Shown here in pieces: positions 48,201 through 61,000 of a stretch of 64,000 nucleotides of DNA. The DNA is taken from positions 1,426,001-1,490,000 of the forward strand of contig OZ316891.1 in the NCBI GenBank assembly GCA_973895155.1, written 5' to 3'. Each line of letters begins with the position of its first letter. Within the stretch, counting starts at the first letter, position 1. The notes beneath the pieces were generated by a model that saw only the letters and a list, made by a program, of their open reading frames with translations, was not told the origin of the DNA and made no database searches. The translations under genes were made by a program, and so were the position numbers. The DNA comes from Marsupella aquatica. Its lineage: Eukaryota > Marchantiophyta.

Positions 48201-51200
48201 GTGCAGAATGACAGTGCTGTCGGAGAAATGGATGTGCAAGCTGGATTCGTCAATGTGGGGAGACGGGTTGATCTAGGACCTGGGGTTTTCGTGGACGGTA
48301 CATCTGAGGTTGAAAATCAGTGTTATGGTGTTTCTGAAAGTGATTTGAACAATAATGGATCAGGTAACTCTCCGTCCGCGGACTTATATACCAGTGGCCC
48401 TGGAGTTTCTAACTTCTCTCCAAAAGGTCAGCATAACGCAGTTAGTAGAACATATGCGACAGACATTAAGGCGGATGAAGTTCAACATGGTAGTTCATTG
48501 GAGGAGAGTGAGCAAGTGCCACTCAAGAGCTTGTCATGGATTGCCATCGATTATTCAAAGCAAATCAATGGGCTTTACTCAGCCGACTGCGTCAGCACTG
48601 GTGTTTCTAGGATGGGAGACTTGTCTGCAGTTAGTCAGCAGGATGACAAATATCCAGTTTCAGCTCAGCAACAGTTACCCAGGTTGGATCCCCCTAAGGT
48701 AGCGTGTAGGGATTTTGAACCAGAGGGTAGTGAGAAGGACCACGACCATGTCAAGCAAGTAACAGCCTCAAATTCATCCCAAGATGCTCGGAGTTTTGAT
48801 TCATTGCAAAGCGGTGCGGATTTAGCCCAAGATTTGAACACCACTGACCCACACCAGTCCGTGAGTCTGGAAGATGTAGACGTATCTTTGGATGACACAA
48901 TGGAAGATGACTCGACGGCAAATGTTTCGCAGATTCTTGAACATGTTGTTCCCTTACATTTCAAAGACTGCAGTACTGGTGCATCAGCTATTGAGTTTGC
49001 AGATGCAGATTGCCATGTTGAAGCTGGATTGCCAGACGTTCCAGATGTTGTTGCTGACTCCTTGTCCAAGGATTGTGCAGGCCAAGTTCTGCCTGAAGGA
49101 TTAAGTTCAGTTCAAGAGGCTACGTTTGTGGAAAAGGGAACTAATGCAGCGGAGTCTAGTGGGTATGGCGAGGACATTCCCTTAGGGCCGGAAGGTTTAT
49201 CATTATTATGTTCAGTCTCTCATAATTCTGTTGAAGCAGGTCGAGGAGGGGGATTTGACCGTAGTAATGAGAATGTTTCGCTTGATGCGCCTGATATCAG
49301 TAGGATGACTGAGCCACAGCAATGCCCGAGCCGTTTGCCAGAATCAGCGATTGATACACTGGATGAAGAAGAGACAAATCCCAATGGTGGTGATACAAAT
49401 GTCGAGACCTCGGATGCTCCACTTTTGGATGTGGGACAAGGTCTCGTTAGGTTTGGAAATTTATCCAGCCAGGAATCTCCTCCGCATTCTGATGGTAAGC
49501 CTTAGTCTTTGGATTGAAGCTGGTATTTTAGGCTTAATAATTTGAGTGCCTTTATGCAATTCATTTATGTGATTCTGTTGTATGCTGCAGAACGCAAAGC
49601 AGTGACCATTGACGAGCCAACTGAGGAAGGACTATCTGCTAAGCTTCTTCATGCCGATACTACAAGTGGCGACCCTATAGTGCCGGACCTGGTAAGTAAT
49701 TTCCTTAAGGATTATTGGTCCTTGCATTATGTGGGATCAAAGTGGAGAGGATGGATTCCTGCATATGTAGGAGAACTGTGTCAGTTTAACGAAATTTTAA
49801 TTGTCATGTTGTTTTGCAACTGGCTTCTGACAGCATTCATGCTATTTGCATGCAAACTCCTCAACGTGTGCTTTGTGCATGATGAGCAGGAAGTGCAACA
49901 TGCTAGAGATATGGGGAGCCCAACAAGAGTCCCCCGAGTGCATTTGGGAGTAGGGGATGTCGATTCTAATGCGGCTACTGGCAAGGAGAAGTTTTCGGCA
50001 GCCGGGCCAGGGAGCTTCGTTTCTAGTTTACCGGAAGAAGTGGATGGTAGGATATTGAGGGAGGATTGTGTGCGACGTGCTGACTCGATAGACTGCGTAG
50101 AAATTTTTATGACAGAGCAGGTCCCTATTCCCATTAACTATGTAGGCCACAAGTTATGGATTTCCAAAAATCATTACTGCCGGCAATCGTCAGAAGGAAG
50201 GGATCCTCAATATGACAGTTCTCCGGGTACCGAGATTGTTGACTCTAATAACCTGAACAAGACTGAACTCCCAGGATGCTCAGATAATTTGGACGATGCA
50301 TTTGACGTCCCTCCACAACCCAACTTGAAAATGACCTGTGATGACATTAGCACTACGATGGGTTTTGATTACAGGAACGAGAATCCTGTCCAAGAAGGAG
50401 GCTCAGAGCTATGTCGACCTTTGGCCTCGGATATGATTACTGACAGCAGCGAAGCATTGAGTCAGCCTGAGTTTGCAACCCAGGATCAGAACCCGGCCAT
50501 GGCCGTGATTGCCGAAGACCAGCAACAAGATCAATTGAATGCTGATATGTCCAAATCTGGGGAACAGAACCAGGAAGATTCAGAGAAGAAAGAGAGCAAA
50601 GGTGCCGACGTCGAAGTTTTCAGGAAGGCTCTATTAGATGAAAGTATGTTTGAGAGACGGACCACCAGTGGTGATGAGGCAGACGCGACAAACTTAAGAA
50701 AGCAGAATAGAAGCGAAGTCTCAAAACAGGTTCTACCTCAGTTACAGCAACATAGGCTTGCGCACCTTCTTGGTATGGTTGAGGTAAGGGTACCCGAGTT
50801 GTCTAGTGGCGGTTACATTCAGATTCAGGAAGGCTTGCAGGGTGAAAAGGATGCAGGTTCTCCAGTGGCAGTAGGTGAATTGCAACTGGATGCTCTGACA
50901 CTACGTAGTCATGACATGGTAGGTCCGTCTAGTGAGGAAGGACTCTCTTCGACGACTGCATCAGAACATGTCAGTGACACAACAAAACTCTGGGTTCCAT
51001 CTGCGGATTCTTTGGTAGTCCTTAGGTTCATTCCAACAGTGCAATCCTCAGAAGCTCATAGTGGATGTGAAATGGGAAGAATTCCTTCAGAAGGTGCCTT
51101 GAAGGTTTCCTTCGAAACTTGCGTGGTCCCTTCCCATCGGTATGAAAGCCCTCTATCTATCTTCCGCTCCTACACATTCTGTCCTCAGTTCTCTAATAAC

Positions 51201-54200
51201 TTACATCTATCACGTAGGTCAATTACTTGGAGTCATGCAATTAATCCTTTCAAGCCCCTCTGCAAGTTTGAGCACAGGGGTAAATGCAACAATGATGATT
51301 GTCCATGGCAACATGCCGAGGACTACACATTGACCACTGATGACAAAGATTTAGCCGCTACGTGCCTTGACATGGATAGAGAGTTGGCTACGGCTTACGC
51401 GTCCTTACCAACGGGAGACTCACCAGCCACAGCAACACTGGCCAAATCACGGCTTGCTGTTCCCGGAAAACCTTTATCGAAGTCGTCCATGTGGCCCGAT
51501 TCTTCACCTGTAAGTCGGAATGACAGTGAAGTACCCATCTATCGGACGGGATCGTATCTGGTAAGGGCAGATGACCCTGTGAGGATGTGTCTTCTCTCCC
51601 ACAATCTCCAGCTTCACGGAGAAGTTGACAGTTCCCATTCTTTTCTGCACTCACCTTCTATTCACAGGCCATTACCTTCAGACATTCCATGCTTGCTGGA
51701 TGCATCAGAGACTCCATCTTGGTTTGGAGGGGCTCCTTCCTACCATGCAGGATCACCACATTGGCGATACGTGAGAGACATTCAGGAAAAGGTGATGTGT
51801 TCTAAGGTATGGATGTCACATCAGGTTTATTAGCGTCCAGGGACAGATGTTTTGAACTTTTTATATTTGCAATGTTTCCTTATGCTATGCGGACAAATTT
51901 GACATTAATTTGATTATGTTCAAATTGTCAATTATAGCAGGTTCCCTTATCCAAGTCAGTTTCTCACAGAATGTTAGAAGAGGCTGAGATTTGAATGCCT
52001 CTTCATTTGTTCAAATGTTGGTGATCAAGATAGTTTCAGTTCTATTTCTGGAAGGGCTGACGTGGTCCTTGCTTGGAACCGACAATTTGAATTCCTCAGG
52101 ATGGTCTTGACCTTCAAGAGCTGATTGATGAAGAAATGTGGCTAGAAGTGGCCCTTCATCAAATTGACTATAACCTCAGCACCGATAACAACAAGGCTCG
52201 GGACCAGGTTATGAGTTTACTGAGTGTTTTGTTTTTCCCTTTTGGTTCGTTTACTTCATTTTATTGCTTGGGTAGTCTTCAAGGTCTTAAGCTTGAATGT
52301 TAGTGTCAAGGAATGTAATGGAATGATAGCCGTGGTAAATTTGGTTTTCAGCTAGTACTGAGTCCCCAAGGAAGTTGGTGCAGAGTAAGTTCTGGTCTCA
52401 TGTGAATTCTCTACTTGCAGGCGTTGTTTTACCTTTCACGAGCTCTAGAGTCAAAACAAAGCTCAGTGACCCTTTGGGTGGTATACGCGTTCTTGTTTCA
52501 CATGCGGAAAGACAACCCAGAAAAGGATGATATGTTTCATCATGCGGTACTTTGCTAATCCGAAATCATGGTTGTATGATAGTGAGGTGGGACGACTTGC
52601 TGTGAATCCGGGTGTATCAGAGATTGCTCCTATTTATTCTGCATACGTCGGCTTGAAGACTGAAGTTGTTGGCGTTGGTGTTTCCTAATGTGCATAAGTG
52701 ATGGTTTAACCATAATAATTAAACCTTATTCTTGATATGTTGCTATAAGCTTTGGAGCAAATATGTGGGTGGTGTGGCTGCAGGTTCGATATAATCCAGC
52801 CTCGTATGAGCTGTGGGTTCTGTACATTAACAGCAGATCTCATTTCCAGTCGAGATTGGAGGCATATGAAAAAGCTATTGTAGCGCTTGCCGATGAAGGA
52901 ACTCAACAGCAGCTAGACAAAGAGGATCTGAGTGCTTCCCTGTTAGATTTAGGACTACGAATGCTCTACTTCTGGTGTGTCTCCGGGTGTTCTGAGGATT
53001 CCTTCTTATGGGTGGATGATCTCATTTGTGAAGCGTCTGCCAAAGATTATGGGAGACCACATAGAGGAAGTACTAGAGCACTTCTCTCCCGTTTGACGCA
53101 ACATGATGCCTGCGTCATCTGGATTGCATGCACATACCTTTTGGCTTGCAAACACCTTCCCAACAGTATTGTTACACGGCTTGGTTGCAGACAGGAGTTA
53201 CCAGACCGGCTGGAGTGGGAAAAACATGCACAGCTCGATGTGTTGTCTCGTAAGCGTGTTTTGAAAGTACTGAGCACAGCAGCCTCCGAAGGTCTGGGAT
53301 GCTTGTCTTTGGGATCAGCACATGCTGTAGTCGACAAAGACAACTTCTCTAAACAAGTGCTGGGGGTGAATTATATACAGTGCTTGGCACTTTACGAGGG
53401 CTTGGACAGTGCAGCTTGTTTTGGGAAAAAGTTGATTAGCCTTCATCCAACTTCGCTGGAGCTCATTGTTGTCTGCGCTCGAATTGATGAACATCGTAAA
53501 GGTGTCACAACAGGCTTGCATGTCTTTGAAGAAGCTGTCTTGCAGTGGCCGCTTGATCTTCCAGGTATGCAGCGTCTTTGGAATCAGTATGCCGGACACG
53601 CTTTGTTGTGGGGTGGAAAGGATTTGGCAAAAACTGTTTTATTAAATTTAGCCGCCACCAAAAAGTTGACTTCAATTACTGAGGTGGAGGTCTCACAGCG
53701 GATACCTACAAAAGCCCCTCTTTCTGTGGTGAGTTCGGACAAGACAGATAGGGCCGATGGTGAGGGGAATGTTTTTGAAGGTTGGAGCCATCTTAAAGAG
53801 TATTTTAGGATGGTGACGTCTGCATGCAAGAGAAGTGTGGGCAGCAGTGATCAGTTGTCTCAAGTTGAAGACACAGTATTTGCCTTGATAAATTTGGCCG
53901 TTGTCGAAGCGCTTAGTGGAGATATTGCTGCATCTCAATCCGCGACTAATTTAGCTATGAAAGCTGCCATCTCTCATGAGGACTTGAGGCATTGCTGGAG
54001 AGAACTTGCTGCTCAGCACGTTTTATGCACAAAATCTGCAGGTTGGGGGTATCCAAAATTTCTAGAGCACGGTATGCTGAGTTTGCTTGATAGGTGCAAA
54101 ACAGATTCTTATAATTTGTCACAGTTGAGACCTTTATCTCAGAAAGCTTTCCAAAATTTCAAGAAACCACATGTGCGCAAGTTTCTTGAAGACCTCGTAG

Positions 54201-54706
54201 GCCCACCACCGTTGGACCATTCTGATTTAAATTCAATTCTTCAGACGTTGTATGGACCACAAATGTTACCGTCAGGCTCTTATCCATTGAAGGAAGTGTT
54301 CTATTTTGCTGAAGGGATCTTGGAAGCTATACCGGGAAATGTACCGTTAGCATCATCTTTATGCAAGATTGTTGGCCAAAACTGGAGTTGTCTTAAGCGG
54401 ATGTACATGCCAGCTGTGATGTGGGCCAGTGCTCTCCTTATAAGCTCACTTCACCAGTGTTGCCCAGTTGCTCCAGAAGTCTATTGGGTGGAGGCAGGGT
54501 CACTGCTGAGACAGCTAGACAAAGAAAGACCTCTTGAAGAGTTTTACAAGCTTGCACTTTTGCGGTACCCATTCTCGGCAGCATTGCGCCATTGTCTACA
54601 CGAAGTGCAGGATCGGCTCCAAGTTACGGATACGCTTTCACCGGTTGTCTATAAGAAAAGTCTCGACTTGGTAGCTGAGCCCATGCAAGTTGCTGTTGAG
54701 TGTTAA
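42254..54706 (+). CDS. ZFC3H1: ZFC3H1/Red1-like zinc-finger protein, nuclear RNA surveillance
   Basis: Nine exons: 42254-42481, 43428-43668, 44770-45036, 45631-49494, 49591-49691, 49890-51791, 52100-52207, 52421-52546, 52784-54706. They join in frame to 2,919 residues. Residues about 48-65 hold an acidic motif (EEGELSSDDE) typical of the family N-terminus. Exon 4 (3.9 kb) encodes long disordered Ser/Asp/Gly-rich sequence with a charged coiled coil at about 913-980 (LEEEELLDKQLEAVQRIRQQ). The defining zinc finger is at about 2025-2047: PLCKFEHRGKCNNDDCPWQH, spacing C-x7-C-x4-C-x3-H, preceded by SPLSIFRSY and NPFKP. The last three exons encode helical repeats (NPASYELWVLYINSR) of the HAT/TPR type. 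In animals ZFC3H1 joins MTR4 and PABPN1 to route nuclear poly(A) RNA to the exosome; fission yeast Red1 is related. The same role here is inferred. The protein is longer than animal and Arabidopsis relatives, mostly through exon 4. Confidence 0.88.
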
Positions 54707-57205
54707 GAGTTGCTTGTCACCTGGGTAACACGCGGTGAAGAATGGACTCCTGAGGGAGAGTAGAAGATACTTGAGGCACGGCGGTCTTTTATCATCTCTG
54801 CAACCGAAGGAGTAGCAATTCACTGGCCACAGGATGGTGCCGCCACCACTAAACATATGTGTGCTATCTCTCATGCACTCTCAACTTTTTTGTAGATGTG
54901 CGTTTTTGTAGGGAATTCATGTTCATGCTTTTGTAATGGAAATGTCTGGAAGACTGTCAACTTCTGCATGTTTTCTATCTTGCAACTTAGGGTCTTTTGA
55001 TATTATCAATGCGTGTTTCTGTGCAGTCAATGGTCTCTCATGTGTCAAACTCGTCGTCAAAGGTGGGTTGATGCAAGTACTCTTGCTCCTCCACCGTTAC
55101 GGTCAGAATTTATGGATAATTTCTTTCGTACTTCCCTGGACTAAGAAAATTTTCGTTTTGTATTACAAGTGATGGTGATGGTGATGATCTTATTTCTTGT
55201 GTTGCAGGTGAGTCTCAAGAACATCCGTTTCAGGATTCCGGAGCTGCTTTTCCAATAGTTTAAAATATCACAAATCTGATTTATTTTTCGAATTTGAGTC
55301 GTCGAAGCAGATTCTGTTAATTAAGTATCAGAAATATAAATGAACTTATTACTAAAGCAGGTCCGCAATTTCTGGAAACTTGTCATGCATTCCCAACTTT
55401 TATTTCAAAGAGGTTAACACTTGTTTGAAAGTAAGGCACTGAGCAGTCTAAACCTAGCCTGAGAGCTACTCTGATGTATCTGATTTCTTTCCTGAAAGAA
55501 CACTGGAGCTGGTCACAGATACCCCGTGCCATGATAGTCAAATGTTGGACCCCTGATTAGAGGGCCGCACTCAAAGGAGTATTGAAGTTTTTTTCTCAAG
55601 CTGGACCAAGAATCAGTGGAGTTGAGGTAATTCTCTAGTCCTTACATCCCTTCTCTTTCAGCTCCAGCTTGTAAATTCTCCACTCTTGTCCCTCGTCAGG
55701 TATAATGCCACTTACTATCCCCTCCAAGCCCTTAGACGTGACCCGGCCAGTCAAATACGATGTTGTTGTATAGCATGATTGATTTCGTGAATAGGGATGA
55801 GCAGTACGCCTTTGTCCCTTCCTAGCAGGACGACCCTGTGTACTGTTCGTTAGAACCTTCATCCTTACAGTCCGTGTTCTGAAGAGTCCCGGTGCAGTTC
55901 TCGAGATGGCTAAACTGAAATGATTATATCTGAAACACGGTGAGCTCATAGTAGACAACAGTAGGTCGTTCACTTGATGGATTCCAGCTCTAGCATGGTC
56001 ATAGTTTGGTGAGATTCCTGCAGCACCAAGGATACTTTTCGGGTTACCATCTTAGTTACGAACACGCAAGCTAACTTCTTGGAGAGGCAACTTTTCTTGG
56101 GCGTACTACCTAGCCTGGTTTGCCAAAGTACGTATGTGGTGAAGATGGTTGTGGGTTGAAAGGTGACTGGGAGGCCAAGATTTATTGCAGACCTTCATCG
56201 GCAGCTGCTCTCAGAGTGGCATATGCCAGTTCAGCGGGTTTATTATGTAATGTGGCTTCTATGGTCTTCTTTCAATATCCCAAACACTTGAGCGCGTAGG
56301 CGTTGATGACCTTCAGATGAACAGCAAGGAGCGGATGGATGATGTGGACCTGCAGCAGCTGTATATAACAAAACCAGTAGGCTTACATGGCGCTTCCTCT
56401 TAAACCAACCGACCGCACAGAGCCTGCAAAAGAAATGGGAGCAGTTTAGGATTGTAAATCACAAGGATAAATTTTATTTCGCTCAGATCCTCCAACACAC
56501 GGAAGATTAGTGAGGGACATTATTTTCCATTTTGTTTCTTCAATTGTCAATATTGTAAACAAATTGTAACCTTAATTTTTGGAGTAAAGTTGATTTTTTG
56601 CAACGTTCGTCTCATGTATTGACAATATCTGCTTTTATTGCATTTTATTGATATATCCGTAGTATCCATTTTCCAGAATCTAAGTATACTATGTGATCCA
56701 TAATAATAGCCATATCACATTATAGTAGAGAGAGGTACTGTGCTTCCACGAGAAGCGCATTTGACAAACACATAGAAATGGGTCCTCGCCGAATCACAAT
56801 TCACTGAGGGAGGAGGTTTGTGGCCATCAACGCTAACACATTCGAATTGTGAACCTAGCCAAGGTGTGAAACTCAATCATATCAGGGCAGACGCTTCGAA
56901 ACGTTTTTACGCGGACGGCCACATTTGGAATGCTTCAGCTTAGGAACTAGCGAGAGTTTGAATCAATCTTAATTGTGGCTGCTGACGTGGATAAGGTATT
57001 AGGTAATAGATGGCCTCATTGAATCGCTCCAGCCTTCTCAGTTATTCGTGAGTTTTACATCAAACCTAGTTAGGGCTCCTGGATTGGACAAGTTTTGAGT
57101 TTTTATCGAAGTTAAGATTTTGATTAAAGAGTGTTCATCACTGGTCTCATCCTGGCGAAATCCAAAAGGGTTAGATTTGGTACTGTAGTAGGTTTTAAAC
57201 ATCAT

Positions 57206-57268
57206 GATGATTGAGCTGTCGTTTAACACTGGGCTCACGATGATTGAGCAGTCGTTTCACTGGGCTCA
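57206..57268. repeat. Tandem repeat, 2 x about 30-33 bp
   Basis: The unit gatgattgagctgtcgttt...actgggctcac at 57206-57238 is followed directly by gatgattgagcagtcgtttcactgggctcac at 57239-57268, with a 3-bp length difference. Confidence 0.8.
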
Positions 57269-57549
57269 CCCACATGTATGAGAACTAAGCTTAGAGCTCA
57301 ACGTTGGGCGTTTGGGAAAGCGAGGATTTGGAAAGTTTGCCCTGCCACAATGGCGACCAAAGCTGTTGGTGTCTGGGCAGTGGGCGATAGAGCTTGGGCT
57401 GATAATACTGAGAGAATAATTGCCACACAGTCGAAGAGATGAATTAACAGAAGTAAGGAGATGGATATACACCTGAAAATTTTCACGAATGTACCGAGAA
57501 ACGCTGGATGCTACTTCCGATAAGTCAATCACATAGGAAACGATGAGAA

Positions 57550-57720
57550 CACTCGGTATCTGCCTAAGCTTGTAATTTCGTATTATGTTTACAAAAGTTG
57601 ACAGTACCGTGTGGTAGCTCGAACCCCTTTCCATGAGAACAATTGGTGGCTTCCTAAGTTACTAATTCCGTTTCAATTTCACAAAGATTACGAATGTCCT
57701 AAGGTGGCTCGAACTCCGCA
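57550..57720. repeat. Imperfect tandem repeat, about 95-bp period
   Basis: The blocks at about 57553-57625 and 57648-57718 share 'cctaag.t..taatt.cgt', 'acaaa' and 'ggt.gctcgaac.cc' in order. The copies are diverged. Confidence 0.45.
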
Positions 57721-58446
57721 AACACTATCGCCATTGGAGATTGCCAGACCCACGCCGCATTTACCTTGAACTGAAACGTTCAAGTTCAATTTAACTGATG
57801 TATCGTCATTTGTGGGATCCGTAGATAGTCCACATCGATATATCCGCTGTCAGGGGTCCGGTTGACTCTCCACGGTTACAATCCAGGGCGCACGTATGAC
57901 CCTACGGGTTTGCAGACTGAGAACCTGTGATGAAGATGAAGGTCACCAGAGCCATGAAGCGTTCTATGATCTAAATTCTGCGTTACCTAATCCGTGGAAT
58001 CTGCAGACAATGGCCATCACTCTCGGACGCTAGAGGACGGGAAGCTCTTGCAAGATTCCAGACTAACATCCTATGGGAGATATCGGAGCTACAACGCACG
58101 TCCTGTCTATGATCCACAATTAGTATGCAACAGGGGTTATGAATACTTGCTTCAACTACGTTTCTAAACACAGAGCAACTCTGAGTACGGGTATGGTCAC
58201 TTCTCTACATCTCATTTTGACCACCCCCTTTCTTCGTATGTCCCGCAGTCTTCAACAACTGTAACCAACAGCAAAGTCATACCAATGTCAGAGACAACTA
58301 CCACATTGTCACAAACAAATGTTCCATTATCAGGCTACCTCAGATGATGAAGTCGACAATTTTACAACCCATGTGAGAACGTTCGTCACAACAACCCATA
58401 CACTACACGAAAGGGAGCAAAAGCAACTCAAGATTTCCAAGGTTAC

Positions 58447-59638
58447 CTGCCGGAGCATGGAATTCTCATGAGAAAGAGTATTGACTTTCTCCTCCAATTC
58501 TTCGATTCGACGAGTTTGCTCCGTCGACTTCACTTCAAGGTCACCGAGGTAAGCTTTCTTTCTCTCCCTGGCCTGCTGAGCTGAAACTCGATTCCTCAAC
58601 AACCTGGTACACAGTGGAACAAGGCTAGCAATTAGACCCTAAAAGTTTAGAAAGATACTGGACGGAGACCCAGACATCCTCTGGGCCTGACACTTCGGCA
58701 AGACATTTTCCAGTAGGAGCGTCCAGGAGTGCCATTTACTTACCTTTTCAGTCGCTTGTGCTCTTTGTCTGCCGACCCTCCGCCCCTCTTTCTCTTCATC
58801 GGAGGTTGGCCCTGACTTTGTGCTGCTGCACTAGTTGAAGGACCTCCCTTCGCAACTGGCATCTCTGGTACCCTCCGGACGTCTGAATCACTTTCATTTC
58901 CTGTAAGGAGTAAGCGGAGTAAGCGTGTAGTTTAGATAGATATCCCCACCTCCTGAGACAATCCTCGACCCTGCTGCATGAGATAGGCTAGAAACCACCC
59001 GCCAAGAACCATCATGTGGACATCCACGAAAGAACGTAGATTTACTGGAAGCGAGTGATCTTTCTGGCAGCCTAGCACCTACCATCCTTCTTGGGATCCA
59101 ACACGGCGGTCGTGGCAGGGGATGCAGACGCATTCTCCTGACTAGAGCTCATTTGGGATGAAGTTGTTCCATTAGAGGAAGGCATCGATGAACTGCGGAC
59201 TCTGGGAGCTTCGACTTCACCACCGACCTGGATCTTCCCGTCTATGACAAGCTTCCAGCCCCTGTTGAAGGACCTCTCTTTCAGAAACGGGGTCGCAATG
59301 GTGGAGGGTTTGGTATTAGGCCAAACCGGTACTTTGGGGTTCGCCCTTATTGCTCCTGCACCTGCAACCAGATGTTCGTACACAAGTTCAACACACTAAG
59401 CCTAGCCAAGTGCCATTTCCCTACAGTCAGCACTAGACACTTTGAACGAATACCTCAAAAGAGGAAGGGCACCACAAGCTTCACCTAGGACAGGTTTTTT
59501 GGCAGAATCGGTCGCCTTGCCATCGGGAACTTCTCCTTCGCTTTCATCACTGTCCGAAAGGGACGCATCAGAATCGTACTCTAGATCACTCCCATCCACC
59601 CACCGCATACCCTCGCCCTGGTCCTCCACTTCGTTCAT
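58447..59638 (-). CDS. HY5: HY5-type bZIP transcription factor, last exon not placed
   Basis: Four exons on the minus strand: 59485-59638, 59083-59361, 58744-58900, 58447-58603. They join in frame to 249 residues before an unplaced C-terminal exon. Exon 3 carries the COP1-binding motif ([12 protein letters not shown]) and a basic stretch (MKRKRGGG...KEHKRLKR). Exon 4 carries the bZIP: basic region [17 protein letters not shown], then a leucine zipper through HENSMLRQ. The donor after Gln matches the known HY5 layout, in which a short last exon continues the zipper. Exons 1-2 add an acidic N-terminus ([15 protein letters not shown]) and a segment with [16 protein letters not shown]. The Met at 59185, in frame after 110 codons, sits where shorter HY5 proteins begin ([16 protein letters not shown]), so a second start is possible. 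HY5 binds ACGT-core promoters and drives light responses; it is degraded through COP1 in the dark. The VP motif suggests that control is kept here. Confidence 0.9.
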
Positions 59639-60888
59639 TTAAATTGCCGCTCCTCCTTCGCCTAATTCTCTCACCACCCTGGTAAACTACTGGATCAATC
59701 GATCAGTACTTCGCACTCACAGTAGCTTCAACACGTTCGGCTTCGTCCGCGAATAGAGCAGCAGCCACAACATTTCGTCTCAAGCATATCGTCACTCTCC
59801 TCTTGGGAAGCTTCTCCCTTCCTGTAATTTATGGATCCCAGTACAGCTCCTCCTCCAGTACGTGTCTATCGATCCAGAGAGATATATCGTCGCAGAACCA
59901 CCTACAAATAGCTTCAGTTTCCTCCAAGTGCTCCGGGCAATACAACCACAGATGCCTCCAGTCTCTTCCAAGTGCTCCGGGAACAGAGAGCGAGAGAGAG
60001 ACGAGTGAACCCTAATTCACCAATTGAAGGGAGAACGGAGAGAGAGAATTCACGGATTCAGAACTCGGGAGAGTTTCACTCAATCGAGCTCCGAGGGCGA
60101 GCCGGGGGGCGAGCACAAAATCCAGTAGACAGGTCCTCAACACAGGAACGCTATGCAGACATGAATTGTGTTGGCAACGACAAGCCAATGCTGAATTTGA
60201 TCACTACTATTGCAGAGCATGCCAGTTCGGGGACGAAATAATGGGCAAATTAGCAAGCAACTATCAACACTCTACACCTCGCAAACCCACTCCACGATTC
60301 CGAGACCCAAACTTACTCCACCCAAGTCGATCGCAACAGACGACTATTGAGCTGACCGAAGACGACACGGGAAAAACCACGAGGAGTCGCAACCCACAGC
60401 CACCGCCTCGCCGGCCCACCACTACCACACCACAGATTTTGTGTGCTCGGGGGCAGAAACGCACGCCATTCCAATCCTGCATCTGCAGCAATTCGGCAGC
60501 ACCATAGCTAAATTCTATGGAGGAGCTCTGGGAAGCGAGAATTCTGCGACAGTGGAGGTCTCACTTGCTGGGGGCACTCGCGTCGATCATTCGATCGGGT
60601 TCTCTTCGGACGCTAGTCTAAGGGACTTGAATCGTACGCCGTTCGATTCTAGAAGGGGCGGCTAGGATTGAGCAGGACCAGGGGACTAGCGGCCAAGTGG
60701 ACCGGCACCGAGCCCGGGCGGTCGCCGTGTTCCTCCGTGGGTGCTGGGGCGGGAGGGTTTAACGGTACACCGAGAACTTTCTCCGTCCGCAGATCTGCGA
60801 CCTTTAGTCGGAAGGAGCGCCGGAGCTTGTCCGTGCTTTTGATTTTCCCGAGGCGTATCCGATTTCGCCTGGCGGTGCACAGCTCGCT

Positions 60889-60896
60889 CCACGTCA
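60889..60896 (-). promoter_or_regulatory. TGACGTGG, C/G-box hybrid (ACGT core)
   Basis: ccacgtca on the plus strand reads TGACGTGG towards the HY5 gene. This is a bZIP-type ACGT element of the class bound by HY5 itself. It lies about 1.25 kb upstream of the first coding ATG. Self-regulation is an inference from the motif only. Confidence 0.4.
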
Positions 60897-60967
60897 TCGG
60901 AGGGGCCGCTCGTGCGACGGGATTCTCTCCACCGTTACCTCCCGTGGGTCTGTCGAATAAAACATTG

Positions 60968-60975
60968 CCACGTAG
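60968..60975 (+). promoter_or_regulatory. CCACGTAG, ACGT-core element
   Basis: This is a second ACGT core, 72 bp beyond the TGACGTGG element. Its flanks are less ideal for bZIP binding. Confidence 0.3.
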
Positions 60976-61000
60976 CAGCCATATTTTTTCTGTGTTTGTT

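Larger units (their letters stand above)
54707..58446. other. 3' flanks of two convergent genes
   Basis: The ZFC3H1-like gene ends at 54706, and the HY5 gene converges from the other side. The stretch should contain both 3' UTRs and the unplaced last HY5 exon. A minus-strand frame of 112 codons at 55635-55973 has no recognisable domain. Short tandem repeats lie at 57206-57268 and about 57550-57720. Two weak candidates for the last HY5 exon, near 56694 and 56632, follow AG dinucleotides and read ILENGYYGYINKMQ or ILSIHETNVAKNQLYSKN before a stop. Confidence 0.4.
59639..61000. other. HY5 upstream region
   Basis: This stretch should hold the 5' UTR and promoter of the HY5 gene. It is purine-rich near 59975-60060, includes AACCCTAA (telo-box core) at 60008-60015, and becomes GC-rich at 60650-60920. 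An 82-codon minus-strand frame at 60649-60897 could be an upstream frame in a long leader, but no domain is recognisable. Confidence 0.45.

Noticed and set aside
55635-55973. A 112-codon minus-strand frame downstream of HY5
   Set aside because: No family was recognised and it does not contain the expected HY5 zipper continuation. It was left as unassigned intergenic sequence.
57998-58015. A possible last HY5 exon after the AG near 57998
   Set aside because: It would add only about five residues (IPRIR) before a stop and does not continue the leucine zipper.
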